Below are positions 22,901-36,600 of a DNA stretch of 64,000 bases, piece after piece. The notes under the pieces are model-generated. The model searched no databases, was not told the origin of the DNA, and saw nothing but the letters and a program-made list of their open reading frames with translations. This DNA comes from Campylorhamphus procurvoides (taxonomy: Eukaryota > Chordata > Aves > Passeriformes > Dendrocolaptidae), in the NCBI GenBank assembly GCA_013396655.1, contig WBMV01005161.1, forward strand, positions 50,171 through 114,170. The letters run 5' to 3'. The first letter of the stretch is position 1, and the number at the start of each line of letters is the position of its first letter. A program made the position numbers and the translations under genes.

Positions 22901-25900
22901 CCCAGAGACTAGCACAAGGGCTCATTTTTGGCATCCATAAAAGCTGATGTTACAAATAGGTTGTTAGCAGAGATAGGCATTAAGTTTCTGTGTATTAAAG
23001 AAAATGCAACCTATTCCCCCACCCAACTACTACCAGGCAGAGGCAGCAGCGACCCTGAATGTTTGCAGGGATGACAACTCCTGGTTGTTCAAGTGGTTTC
23101 AAAGGTACCAAGTAAGTCATCTGCCCATTGATCCAGTTACTTACCATGTACAATATTAAGATTCAAGGTACTATAAGGTACCGGATTTAGTCCTGAACAT
23201 GTAGACACAATATACAGACTATGAGGTGTAGAAGAAGCTACTTCTGCTGTAGTTTACATTCAGAAAAGGAAACCCAAAGCACCTAATTCACATTTAAGTA
23301 ACCTTTACACGTTTCTTTTCCTGGACTTTATGGGTTTACAAACTATCCATAAATACTGACAGTGAGGTTCACAGCAAGCACTTTCTTTCTGGAAGAGGCT
23401 AACCGTCTTGCCAGGTGTGAAAAAGGATCATCTGCTAGAACTTGCCAGCTCACTTACGCTATGTGGGACCCATGATGCTGACAGCTGAACTTCCTTAAAC
23501 TGGTTTTCAATGTTAAAACTAACTATGATAAGTGATCTGTTATTCCATGTGCTGATAGTAGATATGTAAACAAAGTCCTTTTGTAAGGACACCACTAATC
23601 ATCTGCAGAACATTTTACCTGTTGCTTGTACTACCATGCTGCTGCCGCAAAATTCTAAGAGGTGAAGTAATTCTAGAACTGCATCCTGTAGCTTGCAAGA
23701 CATCTGTCAAGTGTTTCACTCTGAGCATTCTACTCAATTTCTTTCAATTAATCTAGGCAAAGTTTCACTGAGAAAAATCAAGAAAAGATGATAAAAAAGG
23801 GCTAAGGAGGAAAAAAATCCAATCAAAACCCAAAAAGCAGAATTCTTCTTCAAGAAAAAACAAATGAGCTCCCTTTCCAATTGCTCTATCAGAGTTCATC
23901 TATTTACATTATCGACGAATATAAATTGATCAGTCTTGAATCCTCTGTCACCTCTCTGCAGTGTCTGTCAACTGCTCTTTTGGTAACTGGTTGACACAAG
24001 GTGAAACCAGGAGAACTTTCTTTGCTTCATTCAAGAGAAACTGTCTTCAGAGATGGAATCCAAGAGCTCATTTTGAATGAAAGATCCTTATACTACAACT
24101 TTATGTGAAAGGTGACTTCAGCACATTAAAGTAAGTCCAAAATATTTGAAGCCATTTTGTCAAGTTCAAGAAATATATGGGGATTTCAAGTACGTCAGTC
24201 AAGCTGAACCTGAGTCAGATGAAGAAGGCTGCAAACACATGAATTTACCTTGAAATAGATCACAAAAGGTCAAAATAACTGCTGGATTTCGTTAGTCTTC
24301 AAGTTAAGCTCAGGCAAGTGAACCTTGTCATTTCTGTGCAAGAAAAGTATGAAGATGATGTCCCCTTCCTCACAGAGTTTGTCTGCATTTCAACCTCCTC
24401 TATTAAAGGCAAATATTCTTACCTGCCACCTCCAAAACGTGAGGAGGATTTACTGGGGCACAGCAGGGAAGAAACACAAGTGACAGGGCAGAGATTCAGG
24501 AGCAAAGTGCTCCAAGATGGGGGCAACTGAGCATCTGCAGGGGGCAGATTTGTCACTGGAGGGGGCATTGCCCATTTGTAGTAGCAGGTCACAGTAAGGG
24601 CTGAGGAACAAGCACAGCAGTCAGCATCAGGTCTGTTTCAGAATGCTGCCTGATACCTTGTTACCAAGCAAGCAGAAAAAACCTGTAAAACCCAGCTGCC
24701 TCAGAAATGGAGAAGGAACATTTCTGTTTATGGCATGACATCCCATTCTTGTACTCAAAACATCATGCCAGATTAGTAAGAAGACAACAGATCACAAGTA
24801 TAAGCATGACAGCTATCAGTTTACAATTAACCCAAATCTTAGGGTTAGAGAGTAGCTAAAGTTGAAACTACCAGGGCCAAGCAACTTCAGGTACACTATA
24901 TACTGAGGTCAGGAAACAGTCAGATACACATATTTTAACTGCAAACCCCTGTATTTTCTTATAGAAAGACATGTAGCAGATTCGGACACTAGTTCTCAAA
25001 CAGTATGAAAGGCTTAAAACGCAATATATTCCAATTAAATGGACATTTGTGAGAATACATTGGGAAATCGATTTTTCTCAATTCAAAGAATTTATTTGGA
25101 GCTGATTTTATTACCTGGGTATATGTCATACTAAACCACCAACTTTAAAGCAGAAAATGGGGAAATTCCTTTTTTAAAAAAGTTTAATTATATAATAACT
25201 GATGACAAACTCAAAATCTCCCACATTGTTTTTATATGCACTCACCTACAAAGACTTGCAAGTAGGAATGATACTAAGCTACAACTGTTTTTTCCTGGCT
25301 CTCACAGCTCACGCACAACTCCATGACCTGTCCTGTGAATGCCATGCTAACAACGTACAGAAATACCAAATTCTTTTGACAATTTCCCTATAGACAAGCT
25401 CTCTTTAAAGTGTTTTCCCTGCTTGTCTGGTTTGTACTACGTTCTTCATATTGTAGCTCCTATGTGAATGAGTTTCCACAGCAAGGCAGCTCTCAAGTCT
25501 GCTCAGAACAAGCCTATCAGCAGCAGTGCAGTAACTGAAGCTTTTCTGCCTGCAAATTCGCAGCTCTGGAACCAACTGCTGGCACAGAGCACCTGAGATG
25601 TCTTAGACCACACTCATTATTAAATACAGCAAATTGAGGAACAGCCTTGTTATGTGGCACTCAAACAATTGTCTCCATTCACAGAGAAGTTTTCTTTCTG
25701 ATCCTCCTGAACCTTTGGAATTATTTAACGATGTAATACAACAGACACTTTAAAAAGGTGCTGAAACAGTGAAGCAGCATGAACTAAACTAGATCAAGTA
25801 TTTTGTACAGTGACCTTAATAGTCTGAGCCTGTGCATGACAACTGGATTAAAAGATCAAATATGTTTCCATAAAACTTAGAAAATTCCATGCAGTGGTGG

Positions 25901-28900
25901 TCCATGATGACTGAAGAGGAAATTCGAATTTTTCTCCTCTGTTCTTGGGCTGTAGTCTCTTTCTTAGGGAACAGAAAGCCAAATTTCTCTTTCATGGCAA
26001 ATCCTACAACACCAAAGTATTTTAGCTTTAAAATATGCTTGAAGACACATTGAGAAGTCTTCTAAAGTCTTTAACTACTTGTAATTAATCCACTAATTTT
26101 TGTTGCTCAAACTGAGCCGCAAGCTCAGAACATCTGGTGTTCCTGTAACATCAGTTCAGCCAGTTTAATGTGCATATGCACATAAAAAAATCAGATCCAG
26201 GTCAGCTGGCATTTAACATGCAGAAAGACATATCAGTACTTCCCTTAAGATGGTGGTTATGCAACTTGCATTTGTACATAGGTATCACTCCTAACAGAAG
26301 TACATCCATGAGCGAAAAGAGTCTTCTGAAATAGAACGAACACACCTGATCCTCCAAAGCTCTCTCATTTGTGGCAGAGTGCATCTATCCATTAGGAAAG
26401 CATCTATTAGGATAAGCAGGACTCTGATCAGTGAAAACAAGAAGGAAACAGAAAACATGCACAGAATCACACAATTCAAAGAACTGGAATTAGTTAAACT
26501 GCCGTTCTTCCTTAAAGTGACTAAGAGTCATTACTCAGGAGGAGAGAGCCCATGTCAGTTTGAAGAACAATTTACCATAAAGAAATTTAAAGTTACCTTA
26601 GGAGCTTGCAAGGGAACCACTCAAGTAGTTATAGTCTTAGCACTAAAAAAGTCACCCACCTTATATATGACAAGATCTGAACAGTCTGCAGAGGCCATAT
26701 AAGACAATACAAGAAAATTCTGACCAGCTAAAACCTAGAAGGATCTGAAAGTGCAACTCAGGCTTGCTTGATTATGCAGACTATCCTAATCCTTCAGTAT
26801 ATGTCACAATGAACAAGACATACTATTCAGTAGCTAAGTGTTGTCAAAAGAAGTCTTCTGAAAAACCAGCATGAGTCATCTCATTTCAGAATGGTTTAGG
26901 AAAGGAAGCAGAAAAGTGTTTGGGTGAGGCCTCACAGTAATTATGTATTACAGGCTGCTTCACACAGGTACATGTCTCTATTTTTTTAATCTGAAAAACT
27001 TCCCCAGCAGCTATCACGTAAGTGCCAAAGCTCAAAGCAGTAGACCTATCTGTCTTGTCAGCATATTCCTAATTCCCACGGAGGAAGACATTTCCAGACT
27101 GTTATAAGAAGGGGTTATAACCTCCTTCAGGAAGCTCATCACTTCATGCACAGGTGTTTGATTCCAGAACAAGATATTTGTAGAAACTTCTATCAATTAC
27201 AGCTTTACTTAGCAAAACAACTTTATATAACATTGTAAGAAATGTGACTGCATATGCTCACATACACAGCAAACTACCATGCAGCTACTAGAGTGAAACA
27301 CCAAAAAGACTACCTTGTTGTAGCTTCTTTATGTATTTGCAGTAAGCATCAGTAGTTACATAGGTTACCCGAGCAGTGACATCTATAGTGTTACGTCTAC
27401 CATGTGACTGTATTGACTAGAGTATCACAAGTAGGTCCAGACACTGCAGCAAACCTTAAATTTAGGATACTAATGAACAATGTCAGTTACTTTCAAATCA
27501 GTAGAAGACAGAACTTGATGATAACTTCACTCTAAGAAGGAATGCTCTCTACAACCTAAATATATATGTAGAAAGGAAGAATTTTTTAACTAAAAAATCA
27601 GAGACAGTCGCATTTATATCAACAGAACTGTATGCCCTGACTTTCAGAGAAGTAGCACAACAGCTACCATCAAGCAAGTTGAAGTCCCTGAGTTTTTCAG
27701 TCACACTTACATTCACTCAGCAGCCCCTTAAAACTTACTACAGGACAGTATGTTGAGACTTGACTTACTAGATTATGATTTACAGTAAAGCACTAAAAAT
27801 TTCACTGAAAGTTTTAACAAACTTAAGCCAAAATAATACATTTATGACCTTGGAAAGAGAGCGGTTTTTAATAGTTATCTCCATAATGTACACAAACCAT
27901 TTTAGCAAAGCCTAAAGCAAGACAAGGGAGGGTAACAGAGAAGCATAATCTTAAAGGTTTCTTTACCCAGCATCATTATGCTGAGAAACCTGCTTTATAG
28001 TACACAACTCCCACTCCTGCTTATCAAAACCTTTTCACATGGCTACATTTCTCACTTTATCTTGACATACTCTGCACAAACTAATAACCTTGCATGAAAT
28101 ATGCCTTAATAAAAGAGATACAGATTAGATGAGGAATGCTTGTGTGTTAGATTATACTTTGGTCTGATTGGAAAACCATTTGTCAGCATGAGACTTGAGG
28201 AAGCTTTCTCCTAACTGTTCCTGTACAAAGATCCATTTTACATTTCTGATTGGAATAGTCAGGCTGCTCCCTTATTTTTGCATTACAGCCATTTACTACA
28301 CACTTACCCAAGAAAAAATCCCTAATACAGGTTCTTAAACACATTAACTCATTCCCTATATTCTTATGACTATGAACAATCATCCCCTCAAAAGAGCTTA
28401 CAGCTATCTAATCTAATCTTTGAGTAGCTTATTCAAACAAAATAAAAAGAGGGGAGGGGGAAGCTACCCACAATGAATTTGTATACTTGGTAAGACAACA
28501 AGTAACATAAGCAACATGTTTTCAACAACTTTTGAGTTACAAAGAAACCATCTTTATGGCTGAAGCCCATGAAATCAAACTTGCTTCAAGAGGAGGGAAT
28601 ACTCAGGTGAAATAATGGCTACATGTTACTTGCCTTATTCTGATTTTAGACAACTAATATGTGAACAGGTAGTATTTAGGTCTGGCCTGGTTAGCTGTTC
28701 TTATGGAAGACTAATAGTTTTTGGAGTACTTATTCCAGAATTAAGTACTATTGCTCTCAGAAGTGTGAACACCAGTAAAATTAATCTGTAAGGCCTTTAC
28801 CACTTGTATCTGTAACATTAGCACTGTGCACAAGAGCAAATATTTTCCAAAATCAGAGCTGTATATATATTAGCGTGTATGAAATTCACATGCAATTGCA

Positions 28901-28951
28901 TTTATTTATAAGCAGTTCTCTGAAGTTTAGGGGAAAAAGTTTTCAACTCAC

Positions 28952-29027
28952 TTATTTCGCTAGAAACCTGGTCCAGTTTTTCTTTTGACCTACTGATTAG
29001 AACCATCTTCATTCCACGTCTTGCTAA
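28952..29027 (-). CDS. HSD17B12: HSD17B12 coding exon 3 (internal)
   Basis: This 76-nt exon encodes LARRGMKMVLISRS followed by KEKLDQVSSEI, and ends with the first base of a Lys codon. It forms beta strand 2 and the following helix of the Rossmann fold. The ISRS segment sits where these enzymes read the adenosine ribose phosphate, and its basic residue suits NADPH. The acceptor is TTGCAG and the donor ATAA|GTGAGT. It is entered in phase 0 and left in phase 1, which matches the AG that opens the next exon. The run LDQVSSEI is, to my recollection, identical in mammalian HSD17B12 and different in HSD17B3, so this exon is among the best for naming the gene. It is separated from exon 2 by a 4.6-kb intron. 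Confidence 0.95.
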
Positions 29028-29851
29028 CTGCAATAAAACAAAACAGGAGTCATTAGAATAGTCATAAATCACTTTCAAATTAGTATCTTAATGTAAGGAA
29101 TTTCAAAATTCATCAAACATCACAACAATATATGACCAGCAAGTCTGAAAAAAATACAATTTTAAATAGAGACATAAAGGGGAAAACCAGGACAAATACT
29201 TCTGTGCTGTTTCTCACTTAATTCCCTTCCCACCAAATTTATTATTTTCTCAGTCATCTAATACAGGTGAACAGGCACACTTATAAAAGACAAAACCAAC
29301 AGCAGATATTTCACAGAACTTTTACAACACCTCTGCATGTCAGGGCAAAGTCATTATTATCCGTAATGAAATTTCACACACCAAGTTAAGATATCTATGG
29401 TCACTTGAACACTTGTTTTGCAACTCAATATTTGCTTCTTTTAATAAGGCTCCGCTCTCACTTTGTACTAATCATAGGTATAAAGGTTAAATTACACCTG
29501 CAGCTCTTTCAGGGAAGCTATCTGTGGAACTTAAGCTGTGGACAAAGCATACCCGGGTCATCAAATCAGAACCTACTGATGCAAGTTTAAAACAAGATCT
29601 AACAACTCAATTGAAAAGTGTCTGCAGAAAGACAGTTATATATCTGAATTACTCTACAATGAAAACAAAGTTTGTGACTACCGTAAGGCCTTGATCCAAT
29701 GAAAAGTAGAAACAATATATCCACAGTTCACAGTGACACTGCCTTTCAGACGCTGAGCACCTACATATAAAAAACAGAGGTGTTCTCATTGCTCCTGTAA
29801 AACTCCTTCATCCCATAGGAAGCAGATGAGAATGGCTCTTCAGTGGAACCT

Positions 29852-30008
29852 AAAACAAACAAACAAAAAAAAACCCACAAAAAACCCCCCAAAGAAAAAA
29901 AAAAACCAAAGCAAAGCAGAAAAAAACAACCAAAAAACCCCAATCAAAAAACAAGAACAACAACAACAAACAAAACAAAACACAAAACAAAAAACAACCC
30001 AACAAACC
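29852..30008. repeat. A/C-rich low-complexity tract
   Basis: About 157 bp made almost wholly of A and C on the plus strand, in irregular AAAC, AAC and poly-A units. There is a cluster of AAC triplets near 29955-29970. The two opposing open frames here encode only Lys/Gln/Asn/Thr/Pro or Phe/Leu/Cys/Gly runs and are artefacts of composition. Confidence 0.93.
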
Positions 30009-32922
30009 AATTCCACACAGATTCAAATACCTCACACCACCACAGCACAGGACAGCAACAACCTGAAGTGAGACTTGATCTCCTCTACCTTTTTAGCAGA
30101 AGTATCCAAACCAGTAGCAATTCTTTCAGAGAGAGGTATGACAAAGTTTTTTAGTGAACTCCATACTTTATTCCAATGTGTGGTCTCTAAGAAATAGAAA
30201 TCTCATACTCCATCCCATGAACACAGAGTGTGGTGAAACCAAAGACACAACAGGAACCACTAACAAGCAGTAGCTAAATTCATGCTTACAGGTACCTTAA
30301 GCTTTCTGCTCAAGGAACTGATACGGTATTACAGGGATGACTACCTAAAAGGGATGAATGCATCCACCTGCAGATAAGCACCTGCCTCACTGGAACAAAT
30401 CTTTCATAGTCAACAAAAGGCTTAGCAGACACTGGGGAGAAGGGCATAACAGCACTCTCATTGCACAGGATCAAGACAGTAAAAGCTTTGATTACCTAAT
30501 CTGTTAGGACAATCTGACAGTAATCTGCGCAGAATCCAAAGTAACTGTGGTCCCATGACACTAAAAAGCCCCAGAGACCTTCCTCACGGGTGCAAGACTT
30601 CAGACTGCTGACACACAGTTTGCTCTCCTTCAGCAGTCATGACCTCTGGGCTCTCAGATTGCTTTAGTAGGTGCTTGAGCTTTATAGGGAAGTGCCCAGT
30701 TGTACTTGCCTCAGAGGCCAAGGAAGCAAAGTGATATCAATCCATTCAGTCAGTGGAACCTCACAACATTTAGAGAACTTTCAGAAGAGCGAGCTTTAGA
30801 GAAACCACTATCATGTTCAAACTAAAGCACTCCAAGAAGTACATCTGAAATCTGGAAATGGAAACCCATTTGCAAGTGGAATTCTAAGTACAGAGCACAT
30901 AAAACAGCCAAGGTAAGACCCTGTAACTACTAACAAATACTACTAAGGGAAGTCATCAAACTTGGGAAGATACAGCACTCAACAGCAACTTCAGTTAAGG
31001 CGTTTTACGCAACCAGATCAGATTCCATTGAGCACTCTGACTTGTAAAGATCTAGTTGAAAGGAACCACAATTACCTAAAGAGCGATAATGATCTCTAAG
31101 ATCCCAGTTACGAATTACATTTTTATATAAGAACCAAGGAAAACCCACTTGCTGTGTAGATAATCTGCCATTACACTTGTTCTTTGGCCAGCGTCCTTAG
31201 GGCCCTGAAAAGGCTGAATGGGAACACCTTAAAATTAAACATGAAAACTCACCCAGAGTAGCAAATGTTGGAAAGATACTCTTGTAGCCTAAGGACTGAT
31301 GCAAGCAAGAGTCACCATTCTAATGGAGTCCAGTGAATGTAGGTCTTTGATTTCCTTAAATGCTACGTTTGTGACTACCACACTTTCCACTTCGATAGCA
31401 AAACATAGCAACTGTTAAAGCCCTTTCTCTCCAGGGTGGAAAAGAATGACATTAACAGCCCACCATAGCAAAGTTAAAGCTTTTGTTAGAGTGGGCATAG
31501 CAAGACAATCAAAAAATGTCTAAATTTTTTCTAAACAGATGTGCATAACGGAGTCCTGCACAGTGCAATGGAATCACAACCTCTAGTTTATCACTCGTGT
31601 TACATCTAAGATTAATATTAACTAATGATTTTCAAAAGAAAACAGCGGACAACGATAGAGGGGCAACAAACAGTGACTCCTGACCACATCCTTAAAAAAC
31701 AAAACCTTTCATGAAGGGGTGGGCTAGTGATCATAAGGATATCAGCACTGAGCAAAGAATAAAGACCTTAGTACTGCAATAGCGTAAACACAGTTCTTTG
31801 CTCAGAAAAGAAAAGTAACCTACAGAGCAGAGTATAACCCCCAAGTCCACAAACTCATAACACTCTTCCATCACTTCCTGGTGAGACCACATCAAACTTT
31901 CAAAGAGGCAATTCTCAATACACAGTTACAATTCTCACAAATTCCTCCAAGGAGAAGGAAGTTGTCTGCATGATTATAATCACAGCCATCGTGGTCCAAG
32001 CACCTGTATGCCAGAGGAATTTATAGTAACCAGAAGGGAATTTCTAATAGAAAGTCAAGACTCTGCTAGCCACCTTCTGAAGATATCTCTAGAATTAAAG
32101 ATTGAGAAGTGTTTTTAGGTATTCCACATTTCACCCTGCATCCACACGTCACTTCATCAAGTATTCTCCATTTATCTAAGCTGTCAAAGGATGGATTTTT
32201 GTTTCATTCTAAGTAGATACCTATGCAACAATAATAAATACAACTCACAAAAAGCGTGTTTCATTCTGTAGGCAAAGAATGAGTATTTGTACCCTTTGGG
32301 GTGCATTTGGGGTGCTCTGTGCCTACAGTAGCCACAGCAAAGCAGCTGTAACAGGCATTGCTAAGTATCTCATACTTGTGATAGCTTTCTTAATGGGGGT
32401 TCAAATGCTGGGGTCTGCCAGTAGCACACTGAAAAGCAACCTAGTTTTTAGAGACATCAGGAGAACATAAAGCAAGCTGTAGTTTTAGTCACCCAGTAAC
32501 TTTATATATAGATCTTGAAACTAATCTCCTCTGATGTTCAGGGGTGACTCCCACACCAGAGAACTTCTTCCCAATAGTGCTGTGCTGTGGACACAGTGAC
32601 CTCCTTCCACTTGCTCTAGGCAGTTAAACTGAAGAGCTGCATCATTTGTTTCAGTGCCATGTAACTGGGCTATCTGGCACATATGAGCTGTCAGCAATAT
32701 GCCAGTATCAGGTGCTATTGGCACCAGGCGTAATTTCTTTTGCAGCCAACTCCCCTTTCTTGATCCAGTAGGATGAGGCACTACTTTCAGTGAAGAAAGG
32801 AATTTGGGGGCTAGGGATGCAGGTGGCAGCGCACAGAGGAATGATGGAAAATCTGAAGGATGAGGACTACCCATGAAGAGGAATGCCACTTTCCCTGTGG
32901 GCCTCGCAAAATAAAAAAGAAC

Positions 32923-32940
32923 AAAAAAAAAAAAAAAAAA
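32923..32940 (+). repeat. Poly-A run (18 A)
   Basis: Eighteen A bases, preceded by AATAAAAAAGAAC and followed by TAAAG. The AATAAA-like hexamer plus A run could be the tail of an old plus-strand retrocopy, but no parent transcript was recognised. Confidence 0.85.
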
Positions 32941-33610
32941 TAAAGAAAAAGGGAAGCTCTCACAGATCTCACACAAAGTCATGTTGGCATTTCAGAGAAC
33001 ACAAAAATGAGTACAAACAGGCTCACTTTGATACTAATGCTGAGTTGAAAGTTATTTTTGCTATAAATTGTTGTAGTCAGCACTATTTGTCATGATGTTC
33101 TCTGGGCTTATAGGCTAAATTACCCCATACTAACAGGCACTTTCTGTCTTAAGCAATACATTCCAGTACCATATTTGGAGCCCAAACCATGAAGAGTAAA
33201 AGTACAGTAAAAGAGACAAAGGTAAAACTCAGTTTCACAGACTTCATGAACTGGAGGAAATAATTGGAACACACTGCTGGCAGCAAGAAATGCCATTTAG
33301 TCAGTGCCTGGAAATACCAAAAAAGAAATACCAAGGGTTGAGAAAGTTAGTTATTTTAACAACTAAAAAAGTTAACAACAAAAACTGAAGGAGAAAGTAA
33401 GGGCTGAAAACACAATTCACAAATAAAATAACAAAAAGTGATACAACTTTTGGCTGGTTACCAGACGGAGGCAAGGCAGAAGACCTCTTTCTCCACAGAT
33501 ATCTATGTTAAAATAAGGTGAAGTGATATGACCTGCTGCTTGACAGAGTTGAAAAAGCATGACATGTTGCCAAGGATCAAGACAAGCCTCCAAGTGGTAA
33601 GAATTCTTAC

Positions 33611-33657
33611 CTCTTCTGCATAGGCTTTTCCAATCCCATCAGTAGCTCCTGTAACCA
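33611..33657 (-). CDS. HSD17B12: HSD17B12 coding exon 2 (internal)
   Basis: This 47-nt exon encodes VTGATDGIGKAYAEE, preceded by two bases that complete a Val codon begun in exon 1. It carries the glycine-rich TGxxxGIG motif of short-chain dehydrogenases, which wraps the NADP(H) pyrophosphate. The acceptor is a strong pyrimidine tract ending TTCCAG, and the donor is GAG|GTAAGA. It is entered in phase 1 and left in phase 0. HSD17B12 is an endoplasmic-reticulum enzyme that reduces 3-oxoacyl-CoA in very-long-chain fatty acid elongation and can convert estrone to estradiol. From memory of mammalian proteins, the motif there reads TGSTDGIGKSYAEE, so identity is very high. The paralogue HSD17B3 fits this exon and the later ones less well. 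Numbering as exon 2 is by homology, since exon 1 was not seen. Confidence 0.95.
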
Positions 33658-36600
33658 CTGGAAGGAAAAAAAATGATAAATCCACATTAGTTGCTTCACA
33701 GAAACTGTAATAGTAAGCTAATAAAGTACTCATGCCAGACAGAAACACACCAAACTCTCTGAAATAACTGTAAAACTTTTATTAAATCCCTTGGAGAACT
33801 CACACTGAAACCTTTCCATGGGTAAGAAAGGAAAGAAAGAGATTGAGTTAAGAGCTCAGCACACAGGAAGTAGGTTCAGCACCCCTTCTCATGCCAGTCT
33901 TCTGTCTCAATACACTTCTTCAGAAGCCTTGCAGACTAAGAGAGATTTCCAAATCATTTAACTATAAAGAACTCATTTATTACTATTAAAGCAGCTGCCA
34001 ACTTGGTTTTAAGTATACAGTAAAATAAAACATATCAGATTTTAGGACATAGGCAACAGATCTCTGTTAGTCTTTCTCCAGCAGATTTCAGATCCCTATG
34101 ACCATTGTGCTCACTGGCAGCAAGTATGAGTGACTGATACAGCCATCACTTGCAAGCTGGGCTTCTAGAGCTTAAACTTTTTCACCCGTGGGTGACTGAA
34201 TCTGTGTCAAGCTTCAGGTCTTTCTAGGATTCTTTTCCACAAGCTGAGAAGCTCTGAGTGACTCAACATGCTATTAGTTTGACAGATTATTCCAGGGCTT
34301 TCACCACACTAGTAGCTGATCATCTCACTATACAGCAATTCCTCCATGCAGAAACTGCTTTTCCAACTACTTTTTAAGGAATTACCTTCAGCACAATTTC
34401 CTTTTTCTCTCAGCTTTTTCTTCTCACCGAACTCCAAGCCTACACCTCAACATCCTTACTATTTTAGCTCTCCAGTCTCACCTCATTCCCCTATCTCTGC
34501 TCTCACTCTCCAAGCAGCCACAAAATATAACAGATTTTTCTTTGTCCTCCTATTAGATCAGATCAGCTTGGTTTGTGCTTCCACTGCTTATGCTAAATCT
34601 AGGCATGGCCAAATAATTGGGCTTGTTTAATGTTTCAGAAAAGTGAACTGATGAGTGTTGGTTCAGCTCTTAGATCAAACTCTACCTGAGAGAAACTCAT
34701 AGAAGACAGAGGTGTCGTCTAGCACTGGGATTCAACAGTAGCTTCCCTTTGGGGCACCGGAAGGAGATGTGTTTGCAGATGATTTCATTAGTTACTACTT
34801 GAAGATCACCTGTAACAGTTGGTATGCGAACAGTAGCCAGAACATTTGTTTGAGTAATAACAGCTAGGAAATGCTGTAACCATTTCAGTTTCTGTGCCTG
34901 GTAGCTACAAATAAGTGGAGGTAATAACAAGTGATTAAACTGCCAGTGAAGGTCCGATTTGAGCTTGAATGGCCAGGCCAGTAACAGGCCAAGAAGGAAA
35001 GATCCAGTCACGTTCCTGATTTAAGCGAGGTTTACAGATGACTACAGATGAAGGTATATACACATGTTTATCCTTTCCCTGGTTTCAAGGTTTATTTGCA
35101 AGATGCCATAGCTCCAGTGTGATAAGGATATGCACACTGAACACACGGGATGCTCCAACTCATAAACAGAGCTCTAGCTGCTGCACTGTCAGTGCCAGTG
35201 AACTTTTTACTGAGAAAACTAAGTGTGTGTATCACACTGTTTTGCCACTTCCTACCCAGCCACCATTAGGGAAGTGTGAGTAACAGTTCTGTCACGGGAA
35301 CAAATCCATGTATAGAAAGATGAAGGTGAAGCAAGGGTTCAAATGACAAATAAAAAGACCGTAAGGAAGAAATCAAGAAGACATTCCCAGGAATCCACTT
35401 CCTGCAACCAAACTTGTACCAGTATCATTACCCATTCAGCCAGACAGCACCAGTCCTGCAGGACAGCATCATCCCTTTAGTTCAAGGACTAACTAGCTTC
35501 CATTTCAGCCTTGCTGATCTTGGATTTCACATTATGCATTATCACACCAGTCATGACATTATTTCTTCAGCAAAACAATGAAACAAAGAGAAGCACAGTG
35601 AAAACACATAGCAGGACCACTCCCCATGAGGCTCACAGCAGTAGCAGAACAAGTTCTAAGATGGCCCAGTCTAGAAAACATTCAGTGACTTGGTGAAAGG
35701 GGTTGTTTTCTTCACTATAGTTAGTGAGGCACCTAAAGAAGAACCATTCCATATGACACTTATAGATCATTTCTCCTCCTCCGAATTCAGAATTTATGGG
35801 CTTAATGGTTTTATTCTCAGATAACAAGCTCAGCATTTTAAAATACTGTTTTCTGACAAGTTGTTCCACTTCCAGCAGCTGCAGGCAAGAATGAAATACA
35901 TGCTCCATAATGCAGGGACTCCAAAAGGTACCTGTGGCCCTTTAGAGGCCTAGTAAAGTACAGGTAGCTTCAGTCAAGGATATTTACTCATTTATTGAAT
36001 CTATTGCTTAGATAAATTGTAATAGAATCAGCTGGAGCATAAGACATAACCTGAAGATCAAGGATTCCTAACTGAAGAATGAGTAACAGGATGTTTTTTT
36101 CCCCTTTATAGGACCTACTTCAGACTAAAAGAACCTGTAGTCCAGAGGTTAAAGTACCCTCCAGAACAGAACATAAGCAATTTAAATAAATCTGATGTAG
36201 ATAAAAAATTACAAAATCCCACTAGGAAAATAAAAAGTGCTTGAGCTACCACCTACAGAAACAGACTCCTAGCTGATACACATTACTGTTTTGCCTCTGC
36301 TGTACATAAAGGCACAGGCATCAGAATAAAGTATGCAGCTAGTTTTTCTTAGCAATAAGGGAACTCCTCACAAGATGACACTAACACCATCATTTCATTA
36401 GTGGCTCCAAGTGGAGAAGGATAACTGTCTTCTGCTTCCACACCATCTTGAAGAACAAACACAGTTACAAGGACCGCTTTCCAACGCATAACCTAAAAGC
36501 CACTTTTTTTCCAGGCCACACTTCTCTTCCTAAGGCACTTCACGAAAAGCCACCTGGCTCATCTCTCCCTGATTCCAAGCTAATGGATTCCCATCAGCAG

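Larger units (their letters stand above)
14892..28951 (-). other. HSD17B12: HSD17B12 intron 3
   Basis: A complete intron of about 14.1 kb between a GTGAGT donor and a TTCTAG acceptor. It is AT-rich throughout, apart from a moderately GC-rich 200-bp stretch near 21.14-21.34 kb. It holds a diverged local duplication (16.0 and 16.9 kb), one ambiguous base at 16126 and a 14-base T run at 19198-19211. No second gene, RNA gene or clear transposon was recognised. The open frames are short and without domains. Confidence 0.92.
29028..33610 (-). other. HSD17B12: HSD17B12 intron 2
   Basis: A complete intron of about 4.6 kb with a GTAAGA donor and a TTGCAG acceptor. It contains an A/C-rich low-complexity tract (29.85-30.01 kb), an 18-base A run (32923-32940) and an unexplained 153-codon minus-strand open frame (32521-32982) that ends against that A run. 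Nothing else was recognised. Confidence 0.92.

Noticed and set aside
29826..30154. Lys/Gln/Asn-rich and Phe/Leu/Cys-rich open frames
   Set aside because: They are products of the A/C-rich low-complexity tract.
28952..33657. Assignment to HSD17B3 instead of HSD17B12
   Set aside because: HSD17B3 shares NNVG and ISR but not LDQVSSEI, YPEYF or MSVCK, all present here.
34285..34325. TTCCAGGGCTTTCACCACAC, similar to an internal CR1 antisense block
   Set aside because: The expected next blocks of CR1 are absent, so it is at most a very decayed scrap.
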